Source: a virus. Taken from it: a stretch of DNA of 34,664 nt. The DNA is taken from positions 1-34,664 of IMG/VR virus record IMGVR_UViG_3300035183_000745. One strand, written 5' to 3'. Both the position numbers and the translations under genes were made by a program. The notes below the pieces were generated by a model that was given only the letters and a program-made list of their open reading frames with translations, was not told the DNA's origin and did no database searches. Below, in pieces: positions 24,200-31,957 of the stretch (positions are counted from its first letter, which is position 1; every line of letters begins with the position of its first letter).

Positions 24200-24649
24200 T
24201 TACACATTATCCCCAACCAGCACCACATTGGCGTTGCCGAGGGCATCTTTCGCTGCCGTGTTGAGGCCCCACGTTTGTAGTTCCAGAATGACCTGCCCCG
24301 CAAGTGTAGCGCCTGCGGCAGCTGTTACAGCCACCTGAATACGATCTCCGGCGTTTAATATCTCACCCTTATTGGGCATAAGCTTAGGATTCAAATAGAT
24401 AACATCATTCGCAAGATGCGTCGTTTTTCCTTGAATGGTGCCATATCGTGCGGCATCAATGGCCAGACCATTCAGCTTCCGGTGGCATTGCAGTCGCAGA
24501 AGCGCAGCGGATGTGGCGTCCGGTGTATACCCCCACCGTACAACCATCGTAGGACCCGTACAAACGTAATCAATAAGCACCACTGGCGGTGTTGTGGGAT
24601 TGAGGTTTGAGGCGGGGGCACTAAAAATGGTACGCAAAAAGTTATACAT
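24200..24649 (-). CDS. Minor head or capsid-decoration protein candidate, 149 aa
   Basis: An N-terminal helix (MYNFLRTIFSAPASNL) leads to a beta-rich domain (VVLIDYVCTGPTMVVRWGY, DRIQVAVTAAAGATLAGQ) ending in NANVVLVGDN. The fold looks like a single beta domain. Location 23 bases after the major capsid gene and before the terminator suggests capsid decoration or a head-stabilising role. The ATG at 24649 has AAGGAG eight bases upstream. A 34-codon upstream extension overlaps the capsid gene and is rejected. Confidence 0.55.
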   Translation of the reverse strand: MYNFLRTIFSAPASNLNPTTPPVVLIDYVCTGPTMVVRWGYTPDATSAALLRLQCHRKLNGLAIDAARYGTIQGKTTHLANDVIYLNPKLMPNKGEILNAGDRIQVAVTAAAGATLAGQVILELQTWGLNTAAKDALGNANVVLVGDNV

Positions 24650-24672
24650 ACATTTCTCTCCTTCACCACCTT

Positions 24673-25599
24673 TTACAGACTGGAAACGTGGATAACACGG
24701 GCTAACGCCGCCGTGTCCCAGACCAAACCGGCGTCCACTTCGCCGACCCACCCCACCTCACGGTGACGGCCAAGATCGGTGGGAATACCTGCCCGCAATT
24801 CGGGGGTCAGCACCTCCGCAAGCGCGACGGCATCCGCACCAAAGAAAATGCACTCACCGCAAATACCATTTGTGCCGATGGTGTTGTCCAGTGCATCGAA
24901 GTGGTTGGTTTCGTACAGAAGAAAGCCTTCCACATCGAACATCGAACCCGTTACAAACGGTTTTGAGGTCGTTGGCGCTTGCCACGATTTGTATTCGGGG
25001 TCATTTTTAATGCCCCGTGCCGGATTTGTCGTGAGGATGCCCACATACTTGCCGCCGCGAAATTTTGGAACTTTAAGTGTGCCGTGCATATAGTCATGAA
25101 TTTCCCGCAAATGGGGAATGGCCAGATTCACAGCAGCCGTACTATCAGGCGTACCATCAGTCACAAATTCCCCGGTGGTCACCGTCAAGGGCGTATACTT
25201 CACGAGCGTCAATTTCATTGCCTCAGCGACCATGATATCCATTGTCAGAGACAACTGGTCGCGGAGGACTTGCTGAAAAACATTAGTAATATCAAAGTGT
25301 GTCAAATTCGTTTCAAATTCGGTCATGGGAATTTTGAAGCCCCATTCCGCCGTCGGCACACTCACAGTTTGGATAATTGGACGACCGGCAGGCAACTGAT
25401 CCAACTCACTCACGCGGTTGGCCGGAGGGAGTTTCAGCACGCGGGTGATGGTAACATTCTCCCCTTTGCGGCGGCCATACCCCTCCTCAGCGCGGGCAAA
25501 TGGCAGAAAAATAGTATCGGCAATAGCCTCACGCCGAATGTTGCTGGACAGTGCATGATTCTTGTAGGCTCCAGTCGCAGCATCATAAATCCACGTCAT
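24673..25599 (-). CDS. Major capsid protein (HK97-like fold expected), 308 aa
   Basis: It lies in the usual position, after portal and scaffold, and has a typical length of about 310. An N-terminal arm (RREAIADTIFLPFARAEEGY) precedes a strand-rich E-loop region (GENVTITRVLKLPPANRVSE, QTVSVPTAEWGFKIPMTEFE). The spine-helix-like stretch (ITNVFQQVLRDQLSLTMDIM) and the P/A-domain strands (GKYVGILTTNPARG, GFLLYETNHF, ECIFFGADAVALAEVL) follow. This order suits an HK97-like capsid protein of the P22/podovirus kind. No protease gene is adjacent, so maturation by a scaffold without proteolysis is likely. The gene has its own candidate promoter at 25713-25742 and a terminator downstream. Confidence 0.8.
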   Translation of the reverse strand: MTWIYDAATGAYKNHALSSNIRREAIADTIFLPFARAEEGYGRRKGENVTITRVLKLPPANRVSELDQLPAGRPIIQTVSVPTAEWGFKIPMTEFETNLTHFDITNVFQQVLRDQLSLTMDIMVAEAMKLTLVKYTPLTVTTGEFVTDGTPDSTAAVNLAIPHLREIHDYMHGTLKVPKFRGGKYVGILTTNPARGIKNDPEYKSWQAPTTSKPFVTGSMFDVEGFLLYETNHFDALDNTIGTNGICGECIFFGADAVALAEVLTPELRAGIPTDLGRHREVGWVGEVDAGLVWDTAALARVIHVSSL

Positions 25600-25712
25600 A
25601 CAAACACGAACCTCTTCTCTGTAAATTCATGACGCCAACACGGTCATGCGCGGGAGGCAAAAAACGTGCGCTGTCTACCCCTCCAGGTAGGGTCAGGCGA
25701 TATATACACCAC

Positions 25713-25742
25713 ACAATATCACTCACTGTGTGTGATTGTCAA
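25713..25742 (-). promoter_or_regulatory. Candidate promoter for the major capsid gene
   Basis: On the minus strand TTGACA (25742..25737) and TATTGT (25718..25713) are 18 bases apart: a perfect -35 and a four-of-six -10. The 100-base leader carries a weak 5-bp hairpin with GGAGG in its loop (25675-25690). The ribosome site near the capsid start is only moderate (AGAGG, 11 bases away). Confidence 0.5.
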
Positions 25743-25780
25743 GGGCGTTTTGCGAAAGGGGCAAAAAAATTACACGGCCT

Positions 25781-25942
25781 CTAGCGATGCTCCCCTTTTT
25801 TCTTGGTAAAGGCGCTGTGCTTGAAGAACTCCACCTGCTGTAGCCGCTTCGTGGCCTGCTCCTTTGTGGGGTAGGGGCCGCCAAGGCGTCTTCCCGTTTT
25901 CTCCGAGCGCACCTCCCACCCATTTTTCGTTTTGTGTATCAT
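25781..25942 (-). CDS. Small basic protein, 53 aa
   Basis: The ATG at 25942 immediately follows the scaffold stop. The product opens MIHKTKNGWEVRSEKTGRRL, then GGPYPTKEQATKRLQQVEFF, then KHSAFTKKKGEHR, ending with TAG. It is basic and compact, with a strand-like start and a helix from about residue 27. It matches the form of a small protein family common in phage genomes (W-x-V-x-SEKTGR, EQA-x-KRL-x-QVE-FFKH); its function is not known to me. A reading in another frame over the same DNA is a shadow. Confidence 0.65.
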   Translation of the reverse strand: MIHKTKNGWEVRSEKTGRRLGGPYPTKEQATKRLQQVEFFKHSAFTKKKGEHR

Positions 25943-26755
25943 TTAGAAAAACCCGCTATTCCGCTGCCGTTGTTTAATTTCAGCCGCCATCGACGTTGGC
26001 GCCCCTGCCGCATCCCGTGCGGGGTTTCTTGCTGTCCGCGCCAGGTGTCCAGACGCAACACTATCCCGCCCCAATGCCGGCGCTCGCAGTGGCCGCCCGG
26101 CAGCACGTGGTTGTTGGGATGCACCGTTTGCCCATTGTCCAAAGCGACCAACCACCACCCGCGCATCATCAGCCACCCGATTGAGCACCGCACGCCAGTT
26201 GGACCCTAAGCGCCCCCCATAGTTCCCCCGGAAAATGGCGCCCAAAAGGTCCTCATAGGGCGCAACATCTGGGTGCATTTCTTGGAACCACAGCCAGGCA
26301 CGCTGTGCAAACTGCTGTTGGTGTGCGTGTAAGGCTCCGCTTTGCGCCGTCCGGGTCTGCATCTCTTGAATGGTGCTCTCGCGCACCCGCCGTTCCCATT
26401 CGGCCATGCGGCTCTCAAGCACCTCACCAAATTTCTCATCAGCCGGATCAATATCCGCCATACTGATGCTGGCCGCTTGCGCCTGCGACCCACCCCCATC
26501 CGGCCTTCGCGTCCACAAGGTCTCCAGGGCGCGCGCCTGATCCTCCAGCTCGCGCTCCAGGGCGTGAATGCGGTTTTGCTGCCGCGAGATATACTGGTCT
26601 TTCTGGCGCAACCGTTCAAGCTCCCGCTCCTCTTCCTCCTGCCGATCATCAACAGCGTCTTCAGCCTCTGAAGGTGCAAGAATATACTCATCCGGAATTT
26701 GCTCTTGCGGCGGTTCTTCAGCCTGTTGTTCAAATTGCTGTATGTCTTCGTCCAT
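25943..26755 (-). CDS. Scaffolding protein candidate, 270 aa
   Basis: Acidic N terminus (EEPPQEQIPDEYILAPSEAE) followed by a strong coiled coil at about 37-80 (EEERELERLRQKDQYISRQQ), a helical middle and a Arg/Ala-rich disordered region, ending in a short amphipathic basic helix (MAAEIKQRQRNSGFF). A capsid scaffold has just this layout: acidic and helical, with a basic C-terminal helix-turn-helix contact for the capsid protein. It precedes the major capsid gene. ATG at 26755 has AAGGATGG upstream. A head completion protein is the other option. Confidence 0.6.
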   Translation of the reverse strand: MDEDIQQFEQQAEEPPQEQIPDEYILAPSEAEDAVDDRQEEEERELERLRQKDQYISRQQNRIHALERELEDQARALETLWTRRPDGGGSQAQAASISMADIDPADEKFGEVLESRMAEWERRVRESTIQEMQTRTAQSGALHAHQQQFAQRAWLWFQEMHPDVAPYEDLLGAIFRGNYGGRLGSNWRAVLNRVADDARVVVGRFGQWANGASQQPRAAGRPLRAPALGRDSVASGHLARTARNPARDAAGAPTSMAAEIKQRQRNSGFF

Positions 26756-26776
26756 ATTGGTATACCATCCTTGTCA

Positions 26777-27022
26777 TCATTGCATTTTTTGCTGTACTCG
26801 TTTTACATCGGCGCGTGCCCGATACAAAAGTTTCAAAAAGGCGCCATACTCTGCGGCGTTGAGCGCCACCGCTGTTGCATCTGCACGATCATGCATAAGG
26901 GTGGCGTGTCGCGTAAGGAACTGCCGCGTAATATCATCCTGCAACACTTCCAGGTATTGCATGAGAAGGGCGCCCGACTGTCCTTTCAGCGTCTGTTGTA
27001 TTGCTTGTTCCAAGGAGTCCAT
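26777..27022 (-). CDS. Small helical protein between portal and scaffold, 81 aa
   Basis: Mostly helical, with a helix pair rich in Leu, Ala, Gln and Arg (ALLMQYLEVLQDDITRQFLT, EYGAFLKLLYRARADVKRVQ). There is no motif. The ATG at 27022 follows GAGGAGGT eight bases away, one of the strongest ribosome sites in the window, so it is probably made in quantity. It may act in capsid assembly with the portal and scaffold; no other evidence. Confidence 0.55.
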   Translation of the reverse strand: MDSLEQAIQQTLKGQSGALLMQYLEVLQDDITRQFLTRHATLMHDRADATAVALNAAEYGAFLKLLYRARADVKRVQQKMQ

Positions 27023-27037
27023 TGTGCCACACCTCCT

Positions 27038-28972
27038 CTAGGCCACGGGTTGCACCGCTTGTGGCGGCGCCTGCTGTTGCTCTCCTGGGGGCATCTGGCC
27101 CTTCGCAAGGGCCGCCTGGTCCTGTGCATTGTCCGAACCCATGAACACGTCTGGTGGAAGACTCTCGGCATCGCGTGCAATGCTCTCTACCCGCACGCCA
27201 AATCCCCGCATGACCTCATCAAACAGCTTGAGCGGGTCTACCCGCATAATCATAGCGCGTGTCAACTCACGCGAGCCGGTCACAACGGAGAGCGCCGTCA
27301 GCAGTTGTTGCAGTTCTACTTGCTTTTGCAGCACGCCCGAAAGGCCCCGAACGGTAAATCTGTAGGGACCAGCCAAAAGCCGGAGCCGCATCTCATAGGG
27401 AAGGTTCAGTAGCTCCTCATATTCCGGCATCAACTGCTCGTATAAATCTCTGGGCAACTCTTCTGGACTCATATGTTGCAGCGCCACCCACCATATGCGG
27501 GACAGAATAGGTTCCAGATAGCCTTGCTCAATCGATTCGGCAATGGCGGTGATAAAAGCGCCCGCACTGCCCGCCGCCGTATTGATCTCCGTGGCTGTCC
27601 GTTCCCCCCGCTTCGGCAAATTGCCCAACATCAGGTCGTTGAGCACTCCACCTTCTTGGATGCTGTTCTTCAGCATCCCTAAAATTTGCACAGCCCCACC
27701 GTCAATACTGCCCAAATTAATTTCATCAATAAATTCACTTTTTGTGCGGCCCGTTTCAAGCTTGTAATACTTGTTCCCGTGCAATCCCTCCTTCAAATCG
27801 TCGGGATCCTGCAACACCGAAGGATCCCCTGCAAACGCCTTCATGCCCGACAACTGTGTGCTGTCCATGACCTGGTTGATGTAATCAGTAAACGCTACAA
27901 CCAGGCGTTCCCACGCCTCAACGTAGGAGCGGCCATAAGGCGCACCGCGAACACGAAGCACAGGAGTCCACACCAACCAGTCCTGCCCGTGCAGGAAGGG
28001 ATTTGGTTCCGGGCCGCGCACAATGGTTTCTTCATTCGCCATGACAATGTATACATCCCGTAAATCCTCCCCATCAAACCGCGCCACTTGCCCCTTGCTA
28101 TTCAACACCGTGCATATATACTCATCGAGCACAATGGGTTTTCGGTATGTCGTCTGCTCCGTGCCTGTTTGCGTGTTGCTGGATTCCTGGCGGTCTCGTG
28201 AGCGCTCAGTATCCACAAACGCTTCCAACTCATCGATGGCGTCACGGTCCCACAAGGGATTGCCCTCAATGTCCACTTCCTTTTCCGCCCGCTCTTGCAG
28301 TTCGTGGAGGTCCATTTCTATGCGCCGCCTACGGTACAATCCCCTCCCCGTGTGGTCCACCCACACCGTGCGGGGATCAACCGCTTCCACGCTAATGACC
28401 CCTTCAGGACGCACTTCTTTCCGCATACGCGCACTAGGAATGGCAACAATTTCACCCGTGTCCGGGTCTTCCACTTCTTCAATGGCGTCTTCCACGGTAA
28501 TAATGGGGCGATCAAGTATCTTCCATGTGACGGTGGACGCCATCATCATGATAGCGCCGTCTTTGAGCGCCTCCTCAAACGGAACTAGAAACGACAGGGT
28601 GCCGGAAGTTATCGTTTCCCCCGCACGGGATAGCCAGTAATCCACCACGGTACGCACCAATTCGACGAAGCGGGAAAACTTCTTGCTTGGGTCTTCCACC
28701 GTATACCACCGGCCCGCCTGAACCAGTGACTTTTTAATAGACCCCGCGAATCGCTCTATCATCGTGGGGCCTTCTGGCATTACCAGCTGGTACTGCCACG
28801 GCGCTTTTTTGGAGAAATCATGTCGCTGCCAATAGACATTCCAATTGCGTCGCCATTGTTCCTCTCTGTCACGCCTGTTGGTTTCCGCCTCTTGGTTATA
28901 GGCCAACAGGCACCTCACAATGGCGTGCTCGTCTACCTCTTGCGTCGAATCATCGATGTCGTGCTCCGCCAT
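27038..28972 (-). CDS. Portal protein, 644 aa
   Basis: Length and position (between TerL and scaffold) fit a podovirus portal. The N terminus (CLLAYNQEAETNRRDREEQW, RRNWNVYWQRHDF) and the following MPEGPTMIERFAGSIKKSLV are typical of the portal clip/stem start in podoviruses. A long middle has the wing strands, and the helical part near residues 410-560 (GGVLNDLMLGNLPKRGERTA) carries the NLPKRGERTATEI-like stretch often seen in portal sequences. The Gln/Pro-rich tail is disordered. It would form the dodecameric DNA channel. GAGGAG in the end of the upstream gene serves as its ribosome site, 11 bases ahead. Confidence 0.8.
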   Translation of the reverse strand: MAEHDIDDSTQEVDEHAIVRCLLAYNQEAETNRRDREEQWRRNWNVYWQRHDFSKKAPWQYQLVMPEGPTMIERFAGSIKKSLVQAGRWYTVEDPSKKFSRFVELVRTVVDYWLSRAGETITSGTLSFLVPFEEALKDGAIMMMASTVTWKILDRPIITVEDAIEEVEDPDTGEIVAIPSARMRKEVRPEGVISVEAVDPRTVWVDHTGRGLYRRRRIEMDLHELQERAEKEVDIEGNPLWDRDAIDELEAFVDTERSRDRQESSNTQTGTEQTTYRKPIVLDEYICTVLNSKGQVARFDGEDLRDVYIVMANEETIVRGPEPNPFLHGQDWLVWTPVLRVRGAPYGRSYVEAWERLVVAFTDYINQVMDSTQLSGMKAFAGDPSVLQDPDDLKEGLHGNKYYKLETGRTKSEFIDEINLGSIDGGAVQILGMLKNSIQEGGVLNDLMLGNLPKRGERTATEINTAAGSAGAFITAIAESIEQGYLEPILSRIWWVALQHMSPEELPRDLYEQLMPEYEELLNLPYEMRLRLLAGPYRFTVRGLSGVLQKQVELQQLLTALSVVTGSRELTRAMIMRVDPLKLFDEVMRGFGVRVESIARDAESLPPDVFMGSDNAQDQAALAKGQMPPGEQQQAPPQAVQPVA

Positions 28973-28977
28973 GCGTG

Positions 28978-29205
28978 CTAGTTCTCCTCAGAAAGCCCTT
29001 CGGATGCTTGTTGCAAAACTTGCAGATCCTCCACAAACAGCCGCAACACCAAAAGGAACGCCTGGGGCTGCGTTAAGCCCTCCATAGCCGCTTCCTCCAA
29101 GTGCAGGGCCGATGCATGCAACCACTCTAACAAGAGTTTTTGCGCCTTCGTGAGCGTTACACCTGGACTTTGCCGTTTTTTCATGACATGTTTTGCCGTA
29201 CTCAT
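28978..29205 (-). CDS. Small helical protein between TerL and portal, 75 aa
   Basis: A basic N terminus (STAKHVMKKRQSPGVTLTKA) and two helices (KLLLEWLHASALHLEEAA, FLLVLRLFVEDLQVLQQASE). ATG overlaps the TerL stop as ATGA. No domain recognised. Small proteins at this place may assist packaging or head assembly. Confidence 0.55.
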   Translation of the reverse strand: MSTAKHVMKKRQSPGVTLTKAQKLLLEWLHASALHLEEAAMEGLTQPQAFLLVLRLFVEDLQVLQQASEGLSEEN

Positions 29206-30641
29206 AAACGTAACAACCTCGCGTCTTTGGGAATTCGCGCCCCCGGATATGTCTGAGGACCACCACCTGGACCGCCAACCACATGAACTCCAGACACCAC
29301 TCCGGCACTGGGAATTACCAGTTTTTTCCCACTATACCCCATTTTACCGATGCGGTCCAGCGGATACAGCCGAGCAACAAGATAGGCCAACGCATCAGCC
29401 GGATGGCTATGCTCATCTTTCACAATGCCCCCAATGGTATTGCCGTTTACGCGCCTATGCCAGCCGCCCCGCAAAGCGTGCCAAATGGCCCGCGCCTGGT
29501 GTTTATCCACCTTGAGGAGGTCATGCCTACGCAACACCGCCCGAAGGGATTCAATGCGGGTATACTCATCCCGTGGCCCCGCTTGGTAGAAACCGCCCAA
29601 CTGTTGCACCACGGACAGAGCAGCGGATCGTTTGCGGCTGGATTGATCCGGAATGCTCCCCGTAGGATCACCCACCCAGATGAGTCTGTGCCTCCGCACA
29701 TCGAATTGGTCAATCAGCACAGACCGCAGCGTTTCATCCACATACTCTTCAATGCCGAGGCCTTCCCCTACGCCGCACCACAACACATGGAGTTTGCCCA
29801 GTGGCGTTTTTTGGCAAATAACTGCCGCCGGATTATGCCAAAAATCCAATCCAATGTGGTACGGAATTCCCGGCATGGGCTGCAAATGGTCCACCAAATG
29901 CACTGCATCATTCCATTCGGGCGTCACCGCCTTGCCAATTTGCGTGAACCCGAACTGCCCCTTCACCAATCGCCGTAGCAAATCGGGGCGATGCTTGTAT
30001 CGGCGTTCCAGCGCCTCATAATACCCGACAGGCAAATTCTTCTCATTCTCCCGCCCATCCGTTTGGTAATAGCCCCAACCCGGTTCGCCCGGATCAACAA
30101 AGCGGTTATACAAATAATGGGATTCGTCCGGTGGGTTTGCGGCCAATTTCACCTGGTGCCATTTCATACCAGGCGCACTAATACGGCCCATTGCAAAGTC
30201 AAATACATCCTCGGCAATGCCCCCCTGGTCAATGCCAGGCGCCGCTTCGTCAATAAGAATGAGACCCGCCTCCAAGGATTGCAGCTTGCCCACATCCTTG
30301 CTGTCATCCAAGCCGAGGAACGTTATAGTGCCCTCAAGCCCCTCCATACCCCAAACAAACTCGCGGGACTCAGCCCGCCACGTACCGCAAATGCCCGGTG
30401 GAAATATGCGAAAAAACGTTTTCAGCGTTGTCCGTTGCAAGTTCGTCCACGTATCACGGATAATAACAATGGGAGCGCCGGGGTTCAGCCTCGTATACAC
30501 GTATGCGCTCCAGCACAAGCCCACCGTTTTGCCCGCACGCATTGTTCCACAGAAGAGCACGGCCTCACGACGGTCCAGCACAAACGCTTGTTGTGTGGGT
30601 GTTGGCTCAAAAACAATGCGGTGGACATGCTCACTGCCCAT
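29202..30641 (-). CDS. terL: Terminase large subunit (TerL), 479 aa
   Basis: Walker A is G32-TMRA-GKT39. Walker B is LILID131 with catalytic Glu132. A coupling motif follows near 167-171 (AANPP). The C-terminal RNase H-fold nuclease shows Asp266 (HIGLDFW), Asp325 (WVGDPTG) and Asp416 (HSHPADALAY), the expected metal-binding triad. The protein uses ATP to pump DNA into the prohead through the portal and cuts the DNA. It starts with TAATG overlapping the upstream gene. The nearly minimal length (479 aa) fits a podovirus-type terminase. Confidence 0.95.
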   Translation of the reverse strand: MGSEHVHRIVFEPTPTQQAFVLDRREAVLFCGTMRAGKTVGLCWSAYVYTRLNPGAPIVIIRDTWTNLQRTTLKTFFRIFPPGICGTWRAESREFVWGMEGLEGTITFLGLDDSKDVGKLQSLEAGLILIDEAAPGIDQGGIAEDVFDFAMGRISAPGMKWHQVKLAANPPDESHYLYNRFVDPGEPGWGYYQTDGRENEKNLPVGYYEALERRYKHRPDLLRRLVKGQFGFTQIGKAVTPEWNDAVHLVDHLQPMPGIPYHIGLDFWHNPAAVICQKTPLGKLHVLWCGVGEGLGIEEYVDETLRSVLIDQFDVRRHRLIWVGDPTGSIPDQSSRKRSAALSVVQQLGGFYQAGPRDEYTRIESLRAVLRRHDLLKVDKHQARAIWHALRGGWHRRVNGNTIGGIVKDEHSHPADALAYLVARLYPLDRIGKMGYSGKKLVIPSAGVVSGVHVVGGPGGGPQTYPGARIPKDARLLRL

Positions 30642-31039
30642 TACAGCACTTCAAACCCAATGTAACGCTCATCCGCCATTGGGCTGGCGTGGGCTAAGGG
30701 CAATGAGCACAACGCTACAATCGTAGCGTCAGGACCCCGAACCGCCAAAGCCCGGGCAACGTGCGGCAACAAACTATCCTCAACCGAACAATACACCGGG
30801 CTGTCTGCTTGCGTGAACGTGGACCACAGCACAGGATACGAAAAGGACACGCCTCGCATGAAGGGCACCGAATTGCCTGGAGGTTTCAATTTCAGCGCTT
30901 CCGTGCGCCACAGAGACCCCAGGGCGGTGTTTGTGTACAACCCCCGTGCCTTCTGGTATTGCCAATGTTGCCCGCCCAAAACCATTTGCCGTTCGGTGTG
31001 GGCTTTTTGAACATCCTTGAAATCTGCCGTAGTGCACAT
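30641..31039 (-). CDS. Protein of unknown function between TerS and TerL, 132 aa
   Basis: Mixed alpha/beta with a beta-rich centre (RGVSFSYPVLWSTFTQADSP) and an end with ATIVALCSLPLAHASPMADE. No motif recognised. ATG at 31039 is chosen because GAGGAGG lies eight bases upstream; the longer TTG-initiated reading from 31090 has no ribosome site. Its stop overlaps the TerL ATG, so the two proteins are translationally linked. A packaging or head role is likely from place only. Confidence 0.6.
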   Translation of the reverse strand: MCTTADFKDVQKAHTERQMVLGGQHWQYQKARGLYTNTALGSLWRTEALKLKPPGNSVPFMRGVSFSYPVLWSTFTQADSPVYCSVEDSLLPHVARALAVRGPDATIVALCSLPLAHASPMADERYIGFEVL

Positions 31040-31092
31040 AGCCTTTTCCTCCTCACAATTTGAAAGCGCCACAACCAAGGCGGACGCCAATT

Positions 31093-31656
31093 TTACGCAT
31101 CTTCTGAGTCATCCGGTGGAACTTCAACAAGCACCTCAAGCGCACCCTGAGCAAGCGCTTGCTCCGTCTGCTCCAAGGCCGCAGCCAGCGGGCTAATAAT
31201 TTGCACCGCCACAGTGGGTTTCTCTCCCCGTTCAGGATAATGGCCTTTAATCTCCGCCATAGCCTTCACCGCGCCAAGCTGCGTCGTATTATCCGTAAAT
31301 GCATCCCACTCCTTCGTTTCCGGATTCCACCGCACTGTAGAGGCATCCATCAAAGCCTTAAACTTTGCGGCAATAAACTGATCGGTTAATCCCGCGTTCT
31401 GAAGAATGTCCAAAAATTTCTGCCGTAATGCACCGCGTGACAATTTGTTCCGCAAGTTGGCGGGCGACATATTCGCTGTTGCCGCCGCCTGCACCACCGA
31501 CGCGCCTTGGGCGAGGGCACCTAACGCTCGACGGTCTTGTAATGTCACGCTTTTTGTGACAATGGGCGGTTTCTGCGGCGGCAATTTTGGCAGCAGGCTT
31601 TTAGAACCTTTTGGTCGTCCCGGTTTTCGGGCTGCGGTGGGCTGCTTTTGAGGCAT
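31093..31656 (-). CDS. Terminase small subunit candidate with AT-hook, 187 aa
   Basis: An AT-hook (GRPKGSK, residues 13-19) sits in a basic Pro-rich N-terminal tail. A helix-turn-helix-like stretch follows at about 44-82 (ALAQGASVVQAAATANMSPA, then NLRNKLSRGALRQKFLDIL). The C-terminal part carries a further helix and an acidic end. DNA binding next to TerL is what a small terminase does: it recognises the packaging site and recruits TerL. The gene lies directly before an unknown gene and TerL. Two bases separate the RHH stop from its ATG. Confidence 0.7.
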   Translation of the reverse strand: MPQKQPTAARKPGRPKGSKSLLPKLPPQKPPIVTKSVTLQDRRALGALAQGASVVQAAATANMSPANLRNKLSRGALRQKFLDILQNAGLTDQFIAAKFKALMDASTVRWNPETKEWDAFTDNTTQLGAVKAMAEIKGHYPERGEKPTVAVQIISPLAAALEQTEQALAQGALEVLVEVPPDDSEDA

Positions 31657-31658
31657 GG

Positions 31659-31871
31659 TTATTGGTGTGTCCTATGCAAAGAGGCCCAGTCCAACGCGGC
31701 TTTGCCCACCGGCTCCCGTTCCACCCAGGTAGAATCACCGCACAAATCTTGCCGAATCCAATTATTGATGGCAAAACGCAACACAGTATTTGTCGTTGTT
31801 GCAAGGGCCTTCGCCATATGTTGGACCCACGCCCGTTCTTCATCGGACAGGGCTATTGTTACACGCCGCAT
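31659..31871 (-). CDS. Ribbon-helix-helix transcriptional regulator, 70 aa
   Basis: The pattern matches a CopG/Arc-type ribbon-helix-helix: an N-terminal strand MRRVTIALS, then helix A (DEERAWVQHMAKAL), then TTTNTVLRFAINNWIRQDL as helix B with the conserved small residues. Such proteins bind DNA as dimers with the strands in the major groove of inverted repeats. The ATG at 31871 has no ribosome site, and a predicted transcription start from the -10 at 31879-31884 lies only one or two bases before it, so the mRNA may be leaderless. In-frame readings extending further (TTG at 31907) run over the promoter. It stands beside an 11-bp palindrome in the divergent promoter. Confidence 0.65.
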   Translation of the reverse strand: MRRVTIALSDEERAWVQHMAKALATTTNTVLRFAINNWIRQDLCGDSTWVEREPVGKAALDWASLHRTHQ

Positions 31872-31878
31872 GCCATGA

Positions 31879-31907
31879 AGTATAACACACCGACCCCGGC
31901 TTGACAA
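31879..31907 (-). promoter_or_regulatory. Minus-strand promoter for the RHH gene
   Basis: TTGTCA (31907..31902) and TATACT (31884..31879) are 17 bases apart, five of six consensus bases in each. The start would fall at about 31872, right at the RHH start codon. Confidence 0.6.
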
Positions 31908-31909
31908 GC
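31899..31909. promoter_or_regulatory. 11-bp palindrome over both -35 boxes (candidate operator)
   Basis: GCTTG-A-CAAGC is a perfect inverted repeat with one central base. It covers the -35 boxes of both divergent promoters, so one bound dimer could block both. The neighbouring RHH regulator is the natural candidate to bind it. Confidence 0.45.
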
Positions 31910-31929
31910 ACAGTAGAAATGCCTATAAT
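31901..31929 (+). promoter_or_regulatory. Perfect consensus plus-strand promoter
   Basis: TTGACA (31901..31906), 17 bases, TATAAT (31924..31929): an exact sigma70 consensus with ideal spacing. It points against every gene in the window, toward 32-34.6 kb. The transcript would start at about 31936 and contain the hairpin at 31958-31987. No plus-strand gene with a ribosome site is seen after it. Confidence 0.75.
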
Positions 31930-31951
31930 AAGGTCGTCATTTGTCCTCCTT
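31923..31951 (-). other. Strong ribosome site with a 5-codon mini-ORF before the RHH gene
   Basis: The minus strand has AAGGAGG (31951..31945), four bases, then ATG (31940) and MTTLL followed by TAG (31925..31923). It is in frame with the RHH gene. It may be a leader peptide or a relic of an earlier start. TAG is used as a normal stop elsewhere in this window. Confidence 0.4.
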
Positions 31952-31957
31952 CCCAAA

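Noticed and set aside
24650-24751. 34-codon extension of the minor head gene
   Set aside because: It overlaps the capsid gene's 3' end and lacks a ribosome site; ATG at 24649 has AAGGAG.
31040-31090. TTG start for the gene between TerS and TerL
   Set aside because: No ribosome site; the ATG at 31039 has GAGGAGG at good spacing.
31659-31940. RHH gene starting at the strong ribosome site by read-through of TAG
   Set aside because: TAG serves as a normal stop at several genes here (for example after the 78-aa, 53-aa, 75-aa and 151-aa genes), so recoding is unlikely. The segment between is promoter DNA.
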